Part shown: one piece after another, positions 7,746 through 15,018 of the stretch
Layout: each line of letters opens with the position of its first letter
Numbering within the stretch: the first letter of the stretch is position 1
Assembly (NCBI GenBank): GCA_025922715.1
Contig: JAICHH010000005.1
Span: forward strand, 1 to 29,457
Length of the DNA stretch: 29,457 nt
Source of the DNA: Nitrososphaeraceae archaeon
GTDB taxonomy: Archaea; Thermoproteota; Nitrososphaeria; Nitrososphaerales; Nitrososphaeraceae
Direction: 5' to 3'
Translations under genes and position numbers: made by a program
The notes under the pieces: model-generated
Database searches by the model: none
What the model was told of the DNA's origin: nothing
Seen by the model: the letters and a program-made list of their open reading frames with translations, nothing else

Positions 7746-7925
7746 TTATTCATATTTCTTGAATCCTATATTAATTGCTACATCTCTAAAACATTGTCTA
7801 CAGAGCATTATATCATACTTTTGGATTAGTCCATTAAATGCTCCACATCTTTTGCACCATCTTGTTCCTTTACCATGTGGCACCTTTTTCCTGCCTGTTT
7901 CTGAATATTCACGTGGCTTAGGCAT
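7746..7925 (-). CDS. rps14: Small ribosomal subunit protein S14 (uS14), zinc-binding form
   Basis: This is a 59-residue gene. S14 joins the 30S head. The zinc-binding form is identified by Cys24, Cys27, Cys42 and Cys45 (TRWCKRCGAF and MLCRQCFRD), and by the conserved flanks PREYSETGRKK and RDVAINIGFKKYE. The length and the sequence NGLIQKYDIMLCRQC fit archaeal S14 closely. The ATG at 7925 shares one base with the TAA stop of rpl5 (TAATG), which indicates coupled translation and fixes the start. Gene order L5-S14-S8 is the universal spc-operon order. A longer open frame exists on the plus strand over the same bases but has no support. Confidence 0.95.
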   Translation of the reverse strand: MPKPREYSETGRKKVPHGKGTRWCKRCGAFNGLIQKYDIMLCRQCFRDVAINIGFKKYE

Positions 7926-8455
7926 TATATTGGTTCAACTCCAAAATTTTGTTGGAAGAAATTTATTGATTCTTCTTTCGTTATTCTGTGTTTCTTACCG
8001 ATTTTATCTGGATGTCTTTTCTTGGAAATTCTATAACCAGGCCTTTTTAAAGAGACACACACATCCATTCCAAAGATTCCAATATCTGGATTATATTTTA
8101 TTCCTGGTATGTCAATATGTTCTTTAATTCCAAAAGAAAGATTTCCATTATTATCGATAGACGTTCTTTTGAAAGAATTCGATTTGGCTAGAAAAATTCT
8201 CTTCAAGAAGTCCAATGCGTTTTGTCTTCTTAATGTCACAATTGCACCAATTGGCTCACCCTTGTGAATACCAAAATCCCTAACAGACTTTTTTGCTCCT
8301 CTCGGACTGGGTTTTTGTCCTGTCAATTCTGTTAAGGCCATCTTAGCTCTTTCGAAAGGATCTCCCGATTTTCCTACCCCTATATTTATGACAATTTTTT
8401 CAATATCTATCCTTTTCATTATTTCATTTGTTTTGTTAATATTTTCAGTCATCAT
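7925..8455 (-). CDS. rpl5: Large ribosomal subunit protein L5 (uL5)
   Basis: L5 binds 5S rRNA and forms part of the central protuberance. The 176-residue protein has the family segments IDIEKIVINIGVGKSGD (near 16-32), LTELTGQKPSPRGAKKSVRDFGIHKGEPIGAIVTLRR (near 43-79), and FGIKEHIDIPGIKYNPDIGIFGMDVCVSLKRPGYRISKRR-like sequence in the C-terminal half. Two ATG codons in tandem (8455 and 8452) can start it. The first overlaps the rps4e stop by four bases. The stop shares a base with the rps14 start. Confidence 0.96.
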   Translation of the reverse strand: MMTENINKTNEIMKRIDIEKIVINIGVGKSGDPFERAKMALTELTGQKPSPRGAKKSVRDFGIHKGEPIGAIVTLRRQNALDFLKRIFLAKSNSFKRTSIDNNGNLSFGIKEHIDIPGIKYNPDIGIFGMDVCVSLKRPGYRISKKRHPDKIGKKHRITKEESINFFQQNFGVEPI

Positions 8456-9180
8456 TCATTCACTTTTATCTTTGGATTATTATCATTAGGTTCACTAACA
8501 ACCATAATCATATCAATCGGAATTTCCAATAACCTAGAATCTACTCTTATTATTACACGTTTAGGAAGAGAAAATGTTCCTTCTTTTATTTCTTGTATTT
8601 TTCCTATGCTACCAGCATTATCACCTCTTGTCAATATAGCAAGACAATCTGATTGTAATTTTAGAGTATGAATAATTTCTAATTCTGGTATTTTCACAAG
8701 ACATGTATCACCTACTGAATAAATAGCTTCAGAAAGAACAGTTTTACCATCATGAAAACCATACTGAATTTTATTTCCTTTAATGATATTTTTAGTTTTA
8801 ATCTTTAAAAGTTTGAGTATCTTTTCATTATCATTTATTTCTATAGGATATAATAAAAGTGAATTCTTGGGTACTAAGCGATACACCTTTTGAGATGAAA
8901 CTAATTCAATTGTATCCATTAACCCTATCGCAAAGTTAACATTGTATCTATTTACATTATCTACTTTGACCTTACCTGCATCAACAATTTTTTTTGCTTC
9001 ATGCATATTTTTTGTAACCTTTAATACATCGCGTAAAAGAACACCTAGAGAGTATGCATATTTTTTTGAATGGGTCCCTGGATGGGTCCTTAAAATAAAA
9101 CGTCCTTGTTTTCTATTTATATCCCAAAAAACTGGAGCTAATTGTCGTTTTGCGGTAGTTCTCCCTCCTTTATTTGCCAT
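8452..9180 (-). CDS. rps4e: Small ribosomal subunit protein S4e
   Basis: S4e occurs only in archaea and eukaryotes, which settles the domain of life of this window. The 242-residue protein has an N-terminal segment (RQLAPVFWDINRKQGRFILRTHPGTHSKKYAYSLGVLLRDVL), an S4-type RNA-binding domain (EAKKIVDAGKVKVDNVNRYNVNFAIGLMDTIEL, near 62-95) and a C-terminal KOW-like part with LTRGDNAGSIGKIQEI near 185-205. The ATG start lies 37 bases after the rpl24 stop, and its end overlaps the rpl5 start by four bases. This L24-S4e-L5 order is the standard archaeal one. Confidence 0.95.
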   Translation of the reverse strand: MANKGGRTTAKRQLAPVFWDINRKQGRFILRTHPGTHSKKYAYSLGVLLRDVLKVTKNMHEAKKIVDAGKVKVDNVNRYNVNFAIGLMDTIELVSSQKVYRLVPKNSLLLYPIEINDNEKILKLLKIKTKNIIKGNKIQYGFHDGKTVLSEAIYSVGDTCLVKIPELEIIHTLKLQSDCLAILTRGDNAGSIGKIQEIKEGTFSLPKRVIIRVDSRLLEIPIDMIMVVSEPNDNNPKIKVNE

Positions 9181-9217
9181 TCTTTATATCCTCTCCAAAT
9201 GATACATTGATATCACT

Positions 9218-9730
9218 TTATTTTCTAACACCATCATAATCATCTTCCCCCTTATTATCTTGACTAGAAGTTGAATTTGTTATTCGGTTTTCTTGGGGTT
9301 TCAGAACCTTTTTAACATTTAAGTTTCTCCTTATTCGAGTTTTTGTTAATTTGGGTTTAATAGTTATTCTTTTTTCTTCCTCAGGCTTTGATGATCTAAC
9401 TTTTCTAATGATATTAGATCTATTCTTGTCATGTAAGTTAAAGGATGTAACAATAACATTAGAAGAATGTATTTGAACTTTCACTTTACCTCCCTTGGAA
9501 GCTTCTCGTTGGATGCCTTCAATCAAGAGAGTTGATCTACCAGTTCTTACTTTCTCTACTTTACCTTCAACATTTTTGTATTCTCCTCGTAATACCTTTA
9601 CAGTATCTCCTTTAATCACCCGAGCATTTCTTTTATTGTATTCGTTTCGTAAATTTTCTGAAAGAGGTGAACGAATATGTTTATCAAGTTTGTGTTTCTT
9701 TATATTTAAAGTAGTATTTTTATTTATCAT
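9218..9730 (-). CDS. rpl24: Large ribosomal subunit protein L24 (uL24) with long basic tail
   Basis: L24 is an early 23S rRNA-binding assembly protein. The core is clear: SPLSENLRNEYNKRNARVIKGDTVKVLRGEYKNVEGKVEKV, a KOW motif near residues 36-65, then STLLIEGIQREASKGGKVKVQIHSSNVIVT, which is the archaeal/eukaryotic form. Beyond about residue 105 there is a tail of some 65 residues, rich in Lys, Arg, Ser and Asn, that ends in an acidic stretch. Most archaeal L24 proteins are about 115-125 residues. I chose ATG at 9730; a TTG at 9736 would add two residues. The rpl14 stop is 17 bases upstream. Confidence 0.93.
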   Translation of the reverse strand: MINKNTTLNIKKHKLDKHIRSPLSENLRNEYNKRNARVIKGDTVKVLRGEYKNVEGKVEKVRTGRSTLLIEGIQREASKGGKVKVQIHSSNVIVTSFNLHDKNRSNIIRKVRSSKPEEEKRITIKPKLTKTRIRRNLNVKKVLKPQENRITNSTSSQDNKGEDDYDGVRK

Positions 9731-9747
9731 ATACAATCACTATAATC

Positions 9748-10182
9748 TTAAACAATTGATGAAGCCAGATTTGCTATTCTTGGCCATTTTTCCGCTGCTT
9801 CAGCAGCAACAGGACCTTTTATATCAGTTCCTTTAATTTCACCTTCTGGAGTTACTAAAACAGCAGCATTGTCTTCAAAGGTAAGTCTTATACCACTAAG
9901 CCTCCTTATAGGATATTTTTGTCTTATTATAACAGCCCCAAAAATCTGTTTCCTTAACTGTGCTGGACCTTTCTTAACAGTAACGGTGACAAGGTCTCCT
10001 ACAGCCCCTGAAGGCATTCTTGAATGGCGACCTTTATATTTTGTTACCTGAACAATTCTGAGAACTTTCGCACCGGTATTATCAGCACAAACAAGCTCTG
10101 CGGTAACAGGTAAAGCCCTTGTTATATAGGGACGAAATTCGGAAGCACCTTTGGCTGAGACTGCTCTTGACTTAGATGCCAT
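9748..10182 (-). CDS. rpl14: Large ribosomal subunit protein L14 (uL14)
   Basis: L14 sits at the subunit interface and contacts 16S rRNA. The sequence carries the family signature ELVCADNTGAKVLRIVQV, then KGRHSRMPSGAVGDLVTVTVKKGPAQLRKQIFGAVIIRQK, and ends in PVAAEAAEKWPRIANLASSIV like other archaeal L14 proteins. About 144 residues, slightly longer than the usual 132 because of an N-terminal extension. I chose ATG at 10182 over TTG at 10200 because a GAAGGAG ribosome-binding sequence lies nine bases before the ATG and would be inside the longer reading. It overlaps the end of rps17 by 11 bases. Confidence 0.95.
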   Translation of the reverse strand: MASKSRAVSAKGASEFRPYITRALPVTAELVCADNTGAKVLRIVQVTKYKGRHSRMPSGAVGDLVTVTVKKGPAQLRKQIFGAVIIRQKYPIRRLSGIRLTFEDNAAVLVTPEGEIKGTDIKGPVAAEAAEKWPRIANLASSIV

Positions 10183-10507
10183 CCTTATTATCTCCTTCAA
10201 CGACTACAAAGGATACAGTTTTAGAAAGTGGTCGACATTCAGCTATTTTGACTTTTTGTCCTTCAGCTACCTCAATACAATTGGGAAGAAAAGCATGTAC
10301 TTTAGATTTACTTCGCTCATATCTCTTGTATTTCTTAATTAATCTGTTATATTCTCTTGAGACGACAATCATTTTGGCAGATTTATTACTTTCTACAATA
10401 CCTGAGTACAATCTGCCCCTTACTGGTAAAATTCCATGGAAAGGACATTGTTGATCTTCACATGTTTTTTTTGGAAGTGCAACCATAATACCAATATTTC
10501 TAACCAT
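10172..10507 (-). CDS. rps17: Small ribosomal subunit protein S17 (uS17)
   Basis: S17 is a primary 16S rRNA binder with an OB-fold. The 111-residue sequence has the archaeal insertion CEDQQCPFHGILPVRGRLYSGIVESNKSAKMIVVSREY, followed by YNRLIKKYKRYERSKSKVHAFLPNCIEVAEGQKVKIAECRPLSKTVSFVVVE, all typical of the S11e/S17 family. An internal ATG at codon 8 (MVALPKK) is an alternative start. The first ATG is kept because it lies nine bases after the rnp1 stop. The end overlaps rpl14. Confidence 0.95.
   Translation of the reverse strand: MVRNIGIMVALPKKTCEDQQCPFHGILPVRGRLYSGIVESNKSAKMIVVSREYNRLIKKYKRYERSKSKVHAFLPNCIEVAEGQKVKIAECRPLSKTVSFVVVEGDNKDGI
10192..10198 (-). promoter_or_regulatory. Ribosome-binding site of rpl14
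   Basis: The minus strand reads GAAGGAG, a good match to the archaeal anti-Shine-Dalgarno partner, nine bases upstream of the ATG at 10182. It lies inside the 3' end of rps17. It decides the rpl14 start, because the alternative TTG at 10200 would have to be upstream of it. Confidence 0.65.
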
Positions 10508-10516
10508 ATTCCATTA

Positions 10517-10789
10517 TCATCTCTTTATCTTTAATACTCTATCTTCTGGTCTTCCTATCAATTGGTTACCCCTTATAAAGCAAGCGGTTGAGGGAAGATA
10601 CAAAACACATTTTAGAATAATTTTTTTTGGAATTTTTGTAACACCATTTAATGTTCTTACAATAAGCATATTTTTAGTCTCAAAAATGATTTTACCAGAT
10701 AAATTTGTCAAGCTAGTTTGTGAACATTCTGATATCTTTATTTTTAAGCCGATCCATTCGTGAAATAGAATGTTTTCTATCAATCTCAT
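10517..10789 (-). CDS. rnp1: RNase P protein component 1 (Rpp29/Pop4 homologue)
   Basis: Archaeal RNase P cuts the 5' leader from pre-tRNAs, and this subunit binds the specificity domain with Rpp21. The 90-residue sequence has the Sm-like fold features of Rpp29: HEWIGLKIKISECSQTSLTNLSGKIIFETKNMLIVRT (near 10-46), KIPKKIILKCVLYLP (near 52-66), and the strong terminal signature NQLIGRPEDRVLKIKR. It lies between rpl29 and rps17 with gaps of three and nine bases, the position it holds in many archaea. The SUI1/eIF1 gene that often precedes it is not present. Confidence 0.93.
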   Translation of the reverse strand: MRLIENILFHEWIGLKIKISECSQTSLTNLSGKIIFETKNMLIVRTLNGVTKIPKKIILKCVLYLPSTACFIRGNQLIGRPEDRVLKIKR

Positions 10790-10792
10790 ATA

Positions 10793-11008
10793 TCACTTAA
10801 CTCTTTGTTCAATTTTTCTCTCATTGATAAGTGTTAAAATCCTTGCAATATCTCTTCGAGCCCATCGAATACTAGAACTCTCTTTTTTTAAAGTTCCTTT
10901 TGCTCCTTCTGACCTTAATTTAGCAAGGTCAGCTTTCAATTCTAATAACTTGTCTGCGAGATCATGGTCATTCATTTCTCTGAGAGTTGATAATTTTATT
11001 CTACTCAT
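10793..11008 (-). CDS. rpl29: Large ribosomal subunit protein L29 (uL29)
   Basis: L29 is a small two-helix protein at the exit of the peptide tunnel. The 71 residues include the family pattern LREMNDHDLADKLLELKADLAKLRSEGAKGTLKKESSSIRWARRDIARILTLINER, with the typical R-x-x-R-R-x-I-A-R segment. The ATG start overlaps the rps3 stop by four bases. Length and context leave little doubt. Confidence 0.94.
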   Translation of the reverse strand: MSRIKLSTLREMNDHDLADKLLELKADLAKLRSEGAKGTLKKESSSIRWARRDIARILTLINERKIEQRVK

Positions 11009-11829
11009 TTGCTATGCACTAACACGCTCCCTTTTTCCTTTACTTTATTCGGATTCAAGGATTTATCTTTTATATCTTTGGATTTCGGAATTTGTTTTTG
11101 TTGTGGTGTTTTTATATTTTGATTATTTCTTTCTACACTTATTTTTTTGGGATTATTTTCTTGCGTTGTATCGTTATTATCTTCTTTTTCAATATCTTTA
11201 TCTGATTGTGGATTAATAGTAGATGAAGTTTCTTGTTTTGATGCTATAAGTTCAAAGTCTGGTGGGACTTCATTCTTTAGGGCAATTCGCAGCTGGATTC
11301 CCATCAAACCCATTTTAGTTAATACGTCAGTAATACCCAATTTGACTATTTTATCGGCTGCGTTTCCACTTTTGGGTATCACACCAGATGAATGTTTTTC
11401 AAAATGCGCTCTTTCACTTCGTAACTTTCCAGCGATAGTTATTTCCACACCCATAGCTCCAGCCCCCATTACAGTATTAATTGTCCACATAGAAGCTCGT
11501 CTAAATGCAGTTCCTCTCTCAACCAGCTGTGCTATTCTATTGGCCATAATTTGGGGGTTTAACTCTGGAACTTCTATTTCCATGACTGAAATTTGAGGAT
11601 TATTTAATCCAAATCTTTGCTCTAGTTTAGAGGTAAGGTCTTTTATTCCTGAGCCCTTTCGTCCTATTACTAAACCAGGACGGGTTACGTATAATGTTAT
11701 TCTTGTTCCAATAGGAGTTTTTTGAATATCAACTCCTCCATACCCTGTCTCTCTAAGGGTTTCTTTTAGATATTCGTCTAGCTCCATATTTTTATAGTTA
11801 CTAGCCATTACGTTTTTTGCTGCATTCAT
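11005..11829 (-). CDS. rps3: Small ribosomal subunit protein S3 (uS3) with disordered C-terminal tail
   Basis: S3 lines the mRNA entry channel on the 30S head. Its type 2 KH domain is evident in GTRITLYVTRPGLVIGRKGSGIKDLTSKLEQRFG near residues 41-75. The C-terminal domain has MANRIAQLVERGTAFRRASMWTINTVMGAGAMGVEITIAGKLRSERA near 93-140. After about residue 195 comes a tail of some 75 residues rich in Asn, Gln, Lys, Asp and Ser without obvious structure. The ATG at 11829 overlaps the rpl22 stop by four bases; a second ATG at codon 8 (MASNYKN) is a possible alternative. Confidence 0.95.
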   Translation of the reverse strand: MNAAKNVMASNYKNMELDEYLKETLRETGYGGVDIQKTPIGTRITLYVTRPGLVIGRKGSGIKDLTSKLEQRFGLNNPQISVMEIEVPELNPQIMANRIAQLVERGTAFRRASMWTINTVMGAGAMGVEITIAGKLRSERAHFEKHSSGVIPKSGNAADKIVKLGITDVLTKMGLMGIQLRIALKNEVPPDFELIASKQETSSTINPQSDKDIEKEDNNDTTQENNPKKISVERNNQNIKTPQQKQIPKSKDIKDKSLNPNKVKEKGSVLVHSK

Positions 11830-12302
11830 TCTGTTATTACGCCTTCTTGTGCGACCATTTCAACATGTACAAGTGTATCAAATTTGGGACTAGCTCTCCC
11901 CATAGCACGTGGTGTAAATCTTTTTAATCGTGTCCCTTTATGAACAACAATATTGATGATTTTTAACCTATCAAGGTCCATGCCTTTGTATTCTGCATTG
12001 CTTTCTAAATTATCTAAAAGTTTCAAAAATTCATGAGTTGCCTTTGATGGAAAGCGACCAGCGCTGAATCCATCTCGAATATTGGACCTGTGCGCAACTT
12101 CGTTATTATATCGTCTAAATGGTACCGCTATTTTCTTTCGTAATACTGATTCTAGATAATCTCTAGCTTTTTCAATCGAAAGATTTGTAATTGCTGATGC
12201 AATCTCACGTGCATGTTTATGCGAAATATCCGTTTCACGGAGAGCAGACTTTACTTGTCTACTTTTATCAAAATTTTGATATGCATAAGAATAATTTGGC
12301 AT
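11826..12302 (-). CDS. rpl22: Large ribosomal subunit protein L22 (uL22)
   Basis: L22 reaches into the nascent-peptide tunnel with a long beta hairpin. The 158-residue archaeal form shows YSYAYQNFDKSRQVKSALRETDISHKHAREIASAI (the N-terminal archaeal extension), KARDYLESVLRKKIAVPFRRYNNEVAHR, and the C-terminal hairpin RLKRFTPRAMGRASPKFDTLVHVEMV near 130-155. It ends with VAQEG. The ATG start lies seven bases after the rps19 stop, and the stop overlaps the rps3 start. Confidence 0.95.
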   Translation of the reverse strand: MPNYSYAYQNFDKSRQVKSALRETDISHKHAREIASAITNLSIEKARDYLESVLRKKIAVPFRRYNNEVAHRSNIRDGFSAGRFPSKATHEFLKLLDNLESNAEYKGMDLDRLKIINIVVHKGTRLKRFTPRAMGRASPKFDTLVHVEMVAQEGVITE

Positions 12303-12309
12303 AAATCAA

Positions 12310-12717
12310 TCACTTCAAAGGGACGTACAAACTAGATCTTGATGAACCCACTCCAGGTGAGCCATGTTGAACTCTCTTATTTGTAATAGCATATTCTCCT
12401 AAATAATGTCCTACCATTTCTGATTTAATTGTAACATCAAAAAATTCTTTACCGTTATGTACACTAATGGATAGACCTATCATATCTGGCAATATTATCA
12501 TATCCCTAACATGAGTTTTCAACTTATTTTTTAACTTTCCATCACGTGCTAGTTTAATCTCTTCTCGCAACGTTCGTTTTTGATCGTTCATATACTTTCC
12601 TACCCTTTTATTCAAGGATCTGCGTTGTCTGGCATTTAACAATGGTAAGAGTGACTCTATTGATATCGATTTTAATTGATCTTGATTATAACCTCGAAAC
12701 TTAAATTCCCTAACCAA
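12310..12717 (-). CDS. rps19: Small ribosomal subunit protein S19 (uS19)
   Basis: S19 lies in the 30S head and contacts S13 and the A-site tRNA. The 135-residue archaeal form begins MVREFKFRGYNQDQLKSISIESLLPLLNARQRRSLNKR, as its homologues do. It contains THVRDMIILPDMIGLSISVHNGKEFFDVTI and ends in the signature MVGHYLGEYAITNKRVQHGSPGVGSSRSS. The start is TTG at 12717: the N-terminal homology begins exactly there and no ATG or GTG is near. A strong ribosome-binding sequence precedes it. rpl2, its normal upstream neighbour, is missing. Confidence 0.94.
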   Translation of the reverse strand: MVREFKFRGYNQDQLKSISIESLLPLLNARQRRSLNKRVGKYMNDQKRTLREEIKLARDGKLKNKLKTHVRDMIILPDMIGLSISVHNGKEFFDVTIKSEMVGHYLGEYAITNKRVQHGSPGVGSSRSSLYVPLK

Positions 12718-12728
12718 TCTGATATTAT

Positions 12729-12734
12729 ACCTCC
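12729..12734 (-). promoter_or_regulatory. Ribosome-binding site of rps19 (TTG start)
   Basis: The minus strand reads GGAGGT eleven bases before the TTG start of rps19. It is the strongest ribosome-binding sequence I see in the window and supports use of the rare start codon. It lies in the 71-base spacer where rpl2 would be expected. Confidence 0.6.
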
Positions 12735-12788
12735 AGTGGCTTATTTTTAAATCTACCGAGAAAATAAAAAATATTCATTTTCATATTC

Positions 12789-13115
12789 TTAAACCAACCC
12801 AAGCTTTGTTGCAAGATCTCGAGCAGAATCTAAGTCCTTGAACTTGGCAAACGCTTTTTTTCCATCTATGGTTCTTGCAGTATTAACTTCAATTATTTCA
12901 GCTTCATAGAGATCATGTAATTCCTCTTTTATGGATTTTTTATCAGCTTGTTCGTCCACAATAAAGGTTAACTTTTTTTCTTTTTCTATCAAATTGAAAG
13001 ATTTTTCTGTAATGTAGGGTTCAATAATTAATGGTTTATCTTTTTGTAATTGTGAATTTTTTCTTTTTTGTTTCGACGATCTTGTGGATTTGAGTGTAAA
13101 CAAATTTTTCTTCAT
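12789..13115 (-). CDS. rpl23: Large ribosomal subunit protein L23 (uL23)
   Basis: L23 surrounds the peptide exit and is the docking point for SRP and chaperones. Residues 28-108 match the archaeal protein (PLIIEPYITEKSFNLIEKEKKLTFIVDEQADKKSIKEEL, then YEAEIIEVNTARTIDGKKAFAKF and DLATKLGLV at the end). The first 27 residues are a basic Ser/Lys/Gln extension, longer than in most archaea, where L23 is about 82-90 residues. The ATG overlaps the rpl4 stop by four bases, which supports this start. Confidence 0.94.
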   Translation of the reverse strand: MKKNLFTLKSTRSSKQKRKNSQLQKDKPLIIEPYITEKSFNLIEKEKKLTFIVDEQADKKSIKEELHDLYEAEIIEVNTARTIDGKKAFAKFKDLDSARDLATKLGLV

Positions 13116-13918
13116 TGACGAATCATCTCAAATATTGTATTGGATATACACTTTAAATTGTTAAGTTCTTTAATAGCATTTTCAGAAAAAATAGTCAATC
13201 TCACGGGTTTAGAACCAGGAAATAAATCAAGAACACTAACAGATTTAACAGATTTGACAGTAATGCCAGGAAGAGAATTACCCAACCTGCCTATTCTTTT
13301 ATCATCCCCGACTAGTATCAGTACACTTAATGCAGATCTACGATTAGTGCCATTTTTGTGTATTGATTTATTTCTCCGAATAAATGTACGTTTTAAATCG
13401 TCTTCTAGTCCCAATGTAAGCAGAATTTTCTCTAAATCTTTTGATTTTACTACTGATTCAATTTCATTTGAAACAACAATTGGTAATTGTAATGTATCCT
13501 TAATCTTATGACCTCGCCTCTTGATCAATTCACTATTAGTTGTTGCTGCAATAGCAGAACATAAAGCTAATAATTTTTCTTTTTTATTTACTTTTTTATA
13601 GATATTTTTCCATGAAAGAGGAGGATGAGCTAGGCGACCATGTCTCACACTTGCAACACCAGCAGCTTGTCCCGCCCTAGGAAAACCTTCTCCGCGTGCT
13701 CGGGCAATTCTTGCAATTCCTAATCCAGTATTACGTGACTCTGCACTGACCATCTGTCCTGCTGCAGGATATCTACCTTGTCTTTGAAAAGTATATGAAT
13801 TCAGATGATTGTAAACTTTTTGAATTACTTCAGGGCGATAGGGAGTTTCGAAAACCGAGGGTAAGGTAATAGTACTTTTATTACTTCCATCTATTTCTAA
13901 AATAGTGGTGATACTCAT
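13112..13918 (-). CDS. rpl4: Large ribosomal subunit protein L4 (uL4, archaeal L1e form)
   Basis: L4 binds 23S domain I and its long loop lines the exit tunnel. The 268-residue sequence shows FETPYRPEVIQKVYNHLNSYTFQRQGRYPAAGQMVSAESRNTGLGIARIARARGEGFPRAGQAAGVASVRHGRLAHPPLSWK (near 23-103), which is the archaeal/eukaryotic signature including the tunnel loop. It also has the C-terminal LILVGDDKRIGRLGNSLPGITVKSVKSVSVLDLFPGSKPVRLTIFSENAI. Its ATG overlaps the rpl3 stop by four bases, and its stop overlaps the rpl23 start. Confidence 0.96.
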   Translation of the reverse strand: MSITTILEIDGSNKSTITLPSVFETPYRPEVIQKVYNHLNSYTFQRQGRYPAAGQMVSAESRNTGLGIARIARARGEGFPRAGQAAGVASVRHGRLAHPPLSWKNIYKKVNKKEKLLALCSAIAATTNSELIKRRGHKIKDTLQLPIVVSNEIESVVKSKDLEKILLTLGLEDDLKRTFIRRNKSIHKNGTNRRSALSVLILVGDDKRIGRLGNSLPGITVKSVKSVSVLDLFPGSKPVRLTIFSENAIKELNNLKCISNTIFEMIRQ

Positions 13919-14928
13919 TTTGCAATTACCTCAACGACTTTAGGCTCAATAACTTTCTTCGTACTACTCCTTATAGGTTGTCTCATTTTAACTAATCTCT
14001 TTGGAACGCCAGGTATTGATCCTCGAACCACAATATAGTCTGTAGTAACTAAACCAAAATGTTTGAACCCTCCTGGAGGATTGATTGAAGGTTTAGAAGA
14101 TACTGACGTTGTTTGAGAAGAAATATCAGATGAAACCAATAATATTCTTTTATTATATTCAGTTCTTTGATGAAAACCTCTTTGTCCTTGCCTCGGTACA
14201 GAATACATGACCACTGCTGGAGATATTGGACCCAATGTCCCAAGTGCTCTTACACTTTTTCTCGATTTGTGTTGTTTTCGCTTGACACCAAAACGGGTGA
14301 TTGGCCCCTCAATACCTTTACCTCTAGTAATTCCTGATACGTCTATTAGTTGACCATTTTGAAAAACATCTGATATTTTAATTTCTTTTCCTATTATCCC
14401 TTTTAGATATTCATATTTTGTTCTGTTATCTTTTCCTGAGACACCTATCTCAAAAACAAATGGTTTTTTCTGAGATAGATTTGCTTTTTTTGGAAAAATA
14501 GATGCAATTGCAAAAAAAGAAGAGATCAAATCTATAGATGATTCAATTGTTTCAAAAGATTTTTCATTATATTTTGTCTTAAATTTTCTATCTAATCCTT
14601 TAGGTAAATCCTTAAAATAAGCATCGATAAAAGCTTTTTCTCCATAGAGATCTTTTCTATAACATCTTATACCAATAATATTGATTGGCGGAGTTGCAAT
14701 TACCGTTGATGAATTGTCAAGTTGTTTACCAAAATTAGGAGTTTTTTCCTTGTCATCTATCGTCATAACTTGTATTTGGCCTGCCTTAAACCCAGCAAAA
14801 CCTAAAAGAGAAGTATTATCATTGTATACAGGCCAATTTCTTAATCTAGCCTCTTCACTCTTAGCCCTAACTCGAGGATAAAAGGCCAGGCTTCCTCGTC
14901 TCGGCGCACTGTACTTTCTATGACCCAT
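13915..14928 (-). CDS. rpl3: Large ribosomal subunit protein L3 (uL3)
   Basis: L3 initiates 50S assembly and reaches the peptidyl transferase centre. The 337-residue archaeal form starts MGHRKYSAPRRGSLAFYPRVRA, a hallmark. It includes SDVFQNGQLIDVSGITRGKGIEGPITRFGVKRKQHKSRKSVRALGTLGPISP near 185-235, and ends with GGFKHFGLVTTDYIVVRGSIPGVPKRLVKMRQPIR. The first ribosomal gene of the block, 90 bases after the SPOUT gene. An AT-rich box in that gap could give it its own promoter. Confidence 0.96.
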   Translation of the reverse strand: MGHRKYSAPRRGSLAFYPRVRAKSEEARLRNWPVYNDNTSLLGFAGFKAGQIQVMTIDDKEKTPNFGKQLDNSSTVIATPPINIIGIRCYRKDLYGEKAFIDAYFKDLPKGLDRKFKTKYNEKSFETIESSIDLISSFFAIASIFPKKANLSQKKPFVFEIGVSGKDNRTKYEYLKGIIGKEIKISDVFQNGQLIDVSGITRGKGIEGPITRFGVKRKQHKSRKSVRALGTLGPISPAVVMYSVPRQGQRGFHQRTEYNKRILLVSSDISSQTTSVSSKPSINPPGGFKHFGLVTTDYIVVRGSIPGVPKRLVKMRQPIRSSTKKVIEPKVVEVIAK

Positions 14929-14954
14929 TGATACAGCATGAAACCTTTTAATCC

Positions 14955-14971
14955 ATTAATAAATTTATATC
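14955..14971 (-). promoter_or_regulatory. Possible TATA element upstream of rpl3
   Basis: The minus strand reads ATATAAATTTATTAA about 30-40 bases before the rpl3 ATG, in the 90-base gap after the SPOUT gene. Position and composition fit an archaeal TATA box with a short leader. AT-richness of the genome makes chance matches common. Confidence 0.35.
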
Positions 14972-15018
14972 TTCAAAATAATTTAAAAATAACTCAAGAC
15001 GGAAAAAAAATATTAGAT

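Noticed and set aside
7642..8127. Plus-strand open frame of about 160 codons
   Set aside because: It lies over rpl5, rps14 and the rps14-rps8 gap on the other strand, is Phe/Leu/Ser-rich without any family pattern, and rps14 explains the same bases far better.
11147..11596. Plus-strand open frame opposite rps3
   Set aside because: Its composition mirrors the rps3 codons and rps3 is certain.
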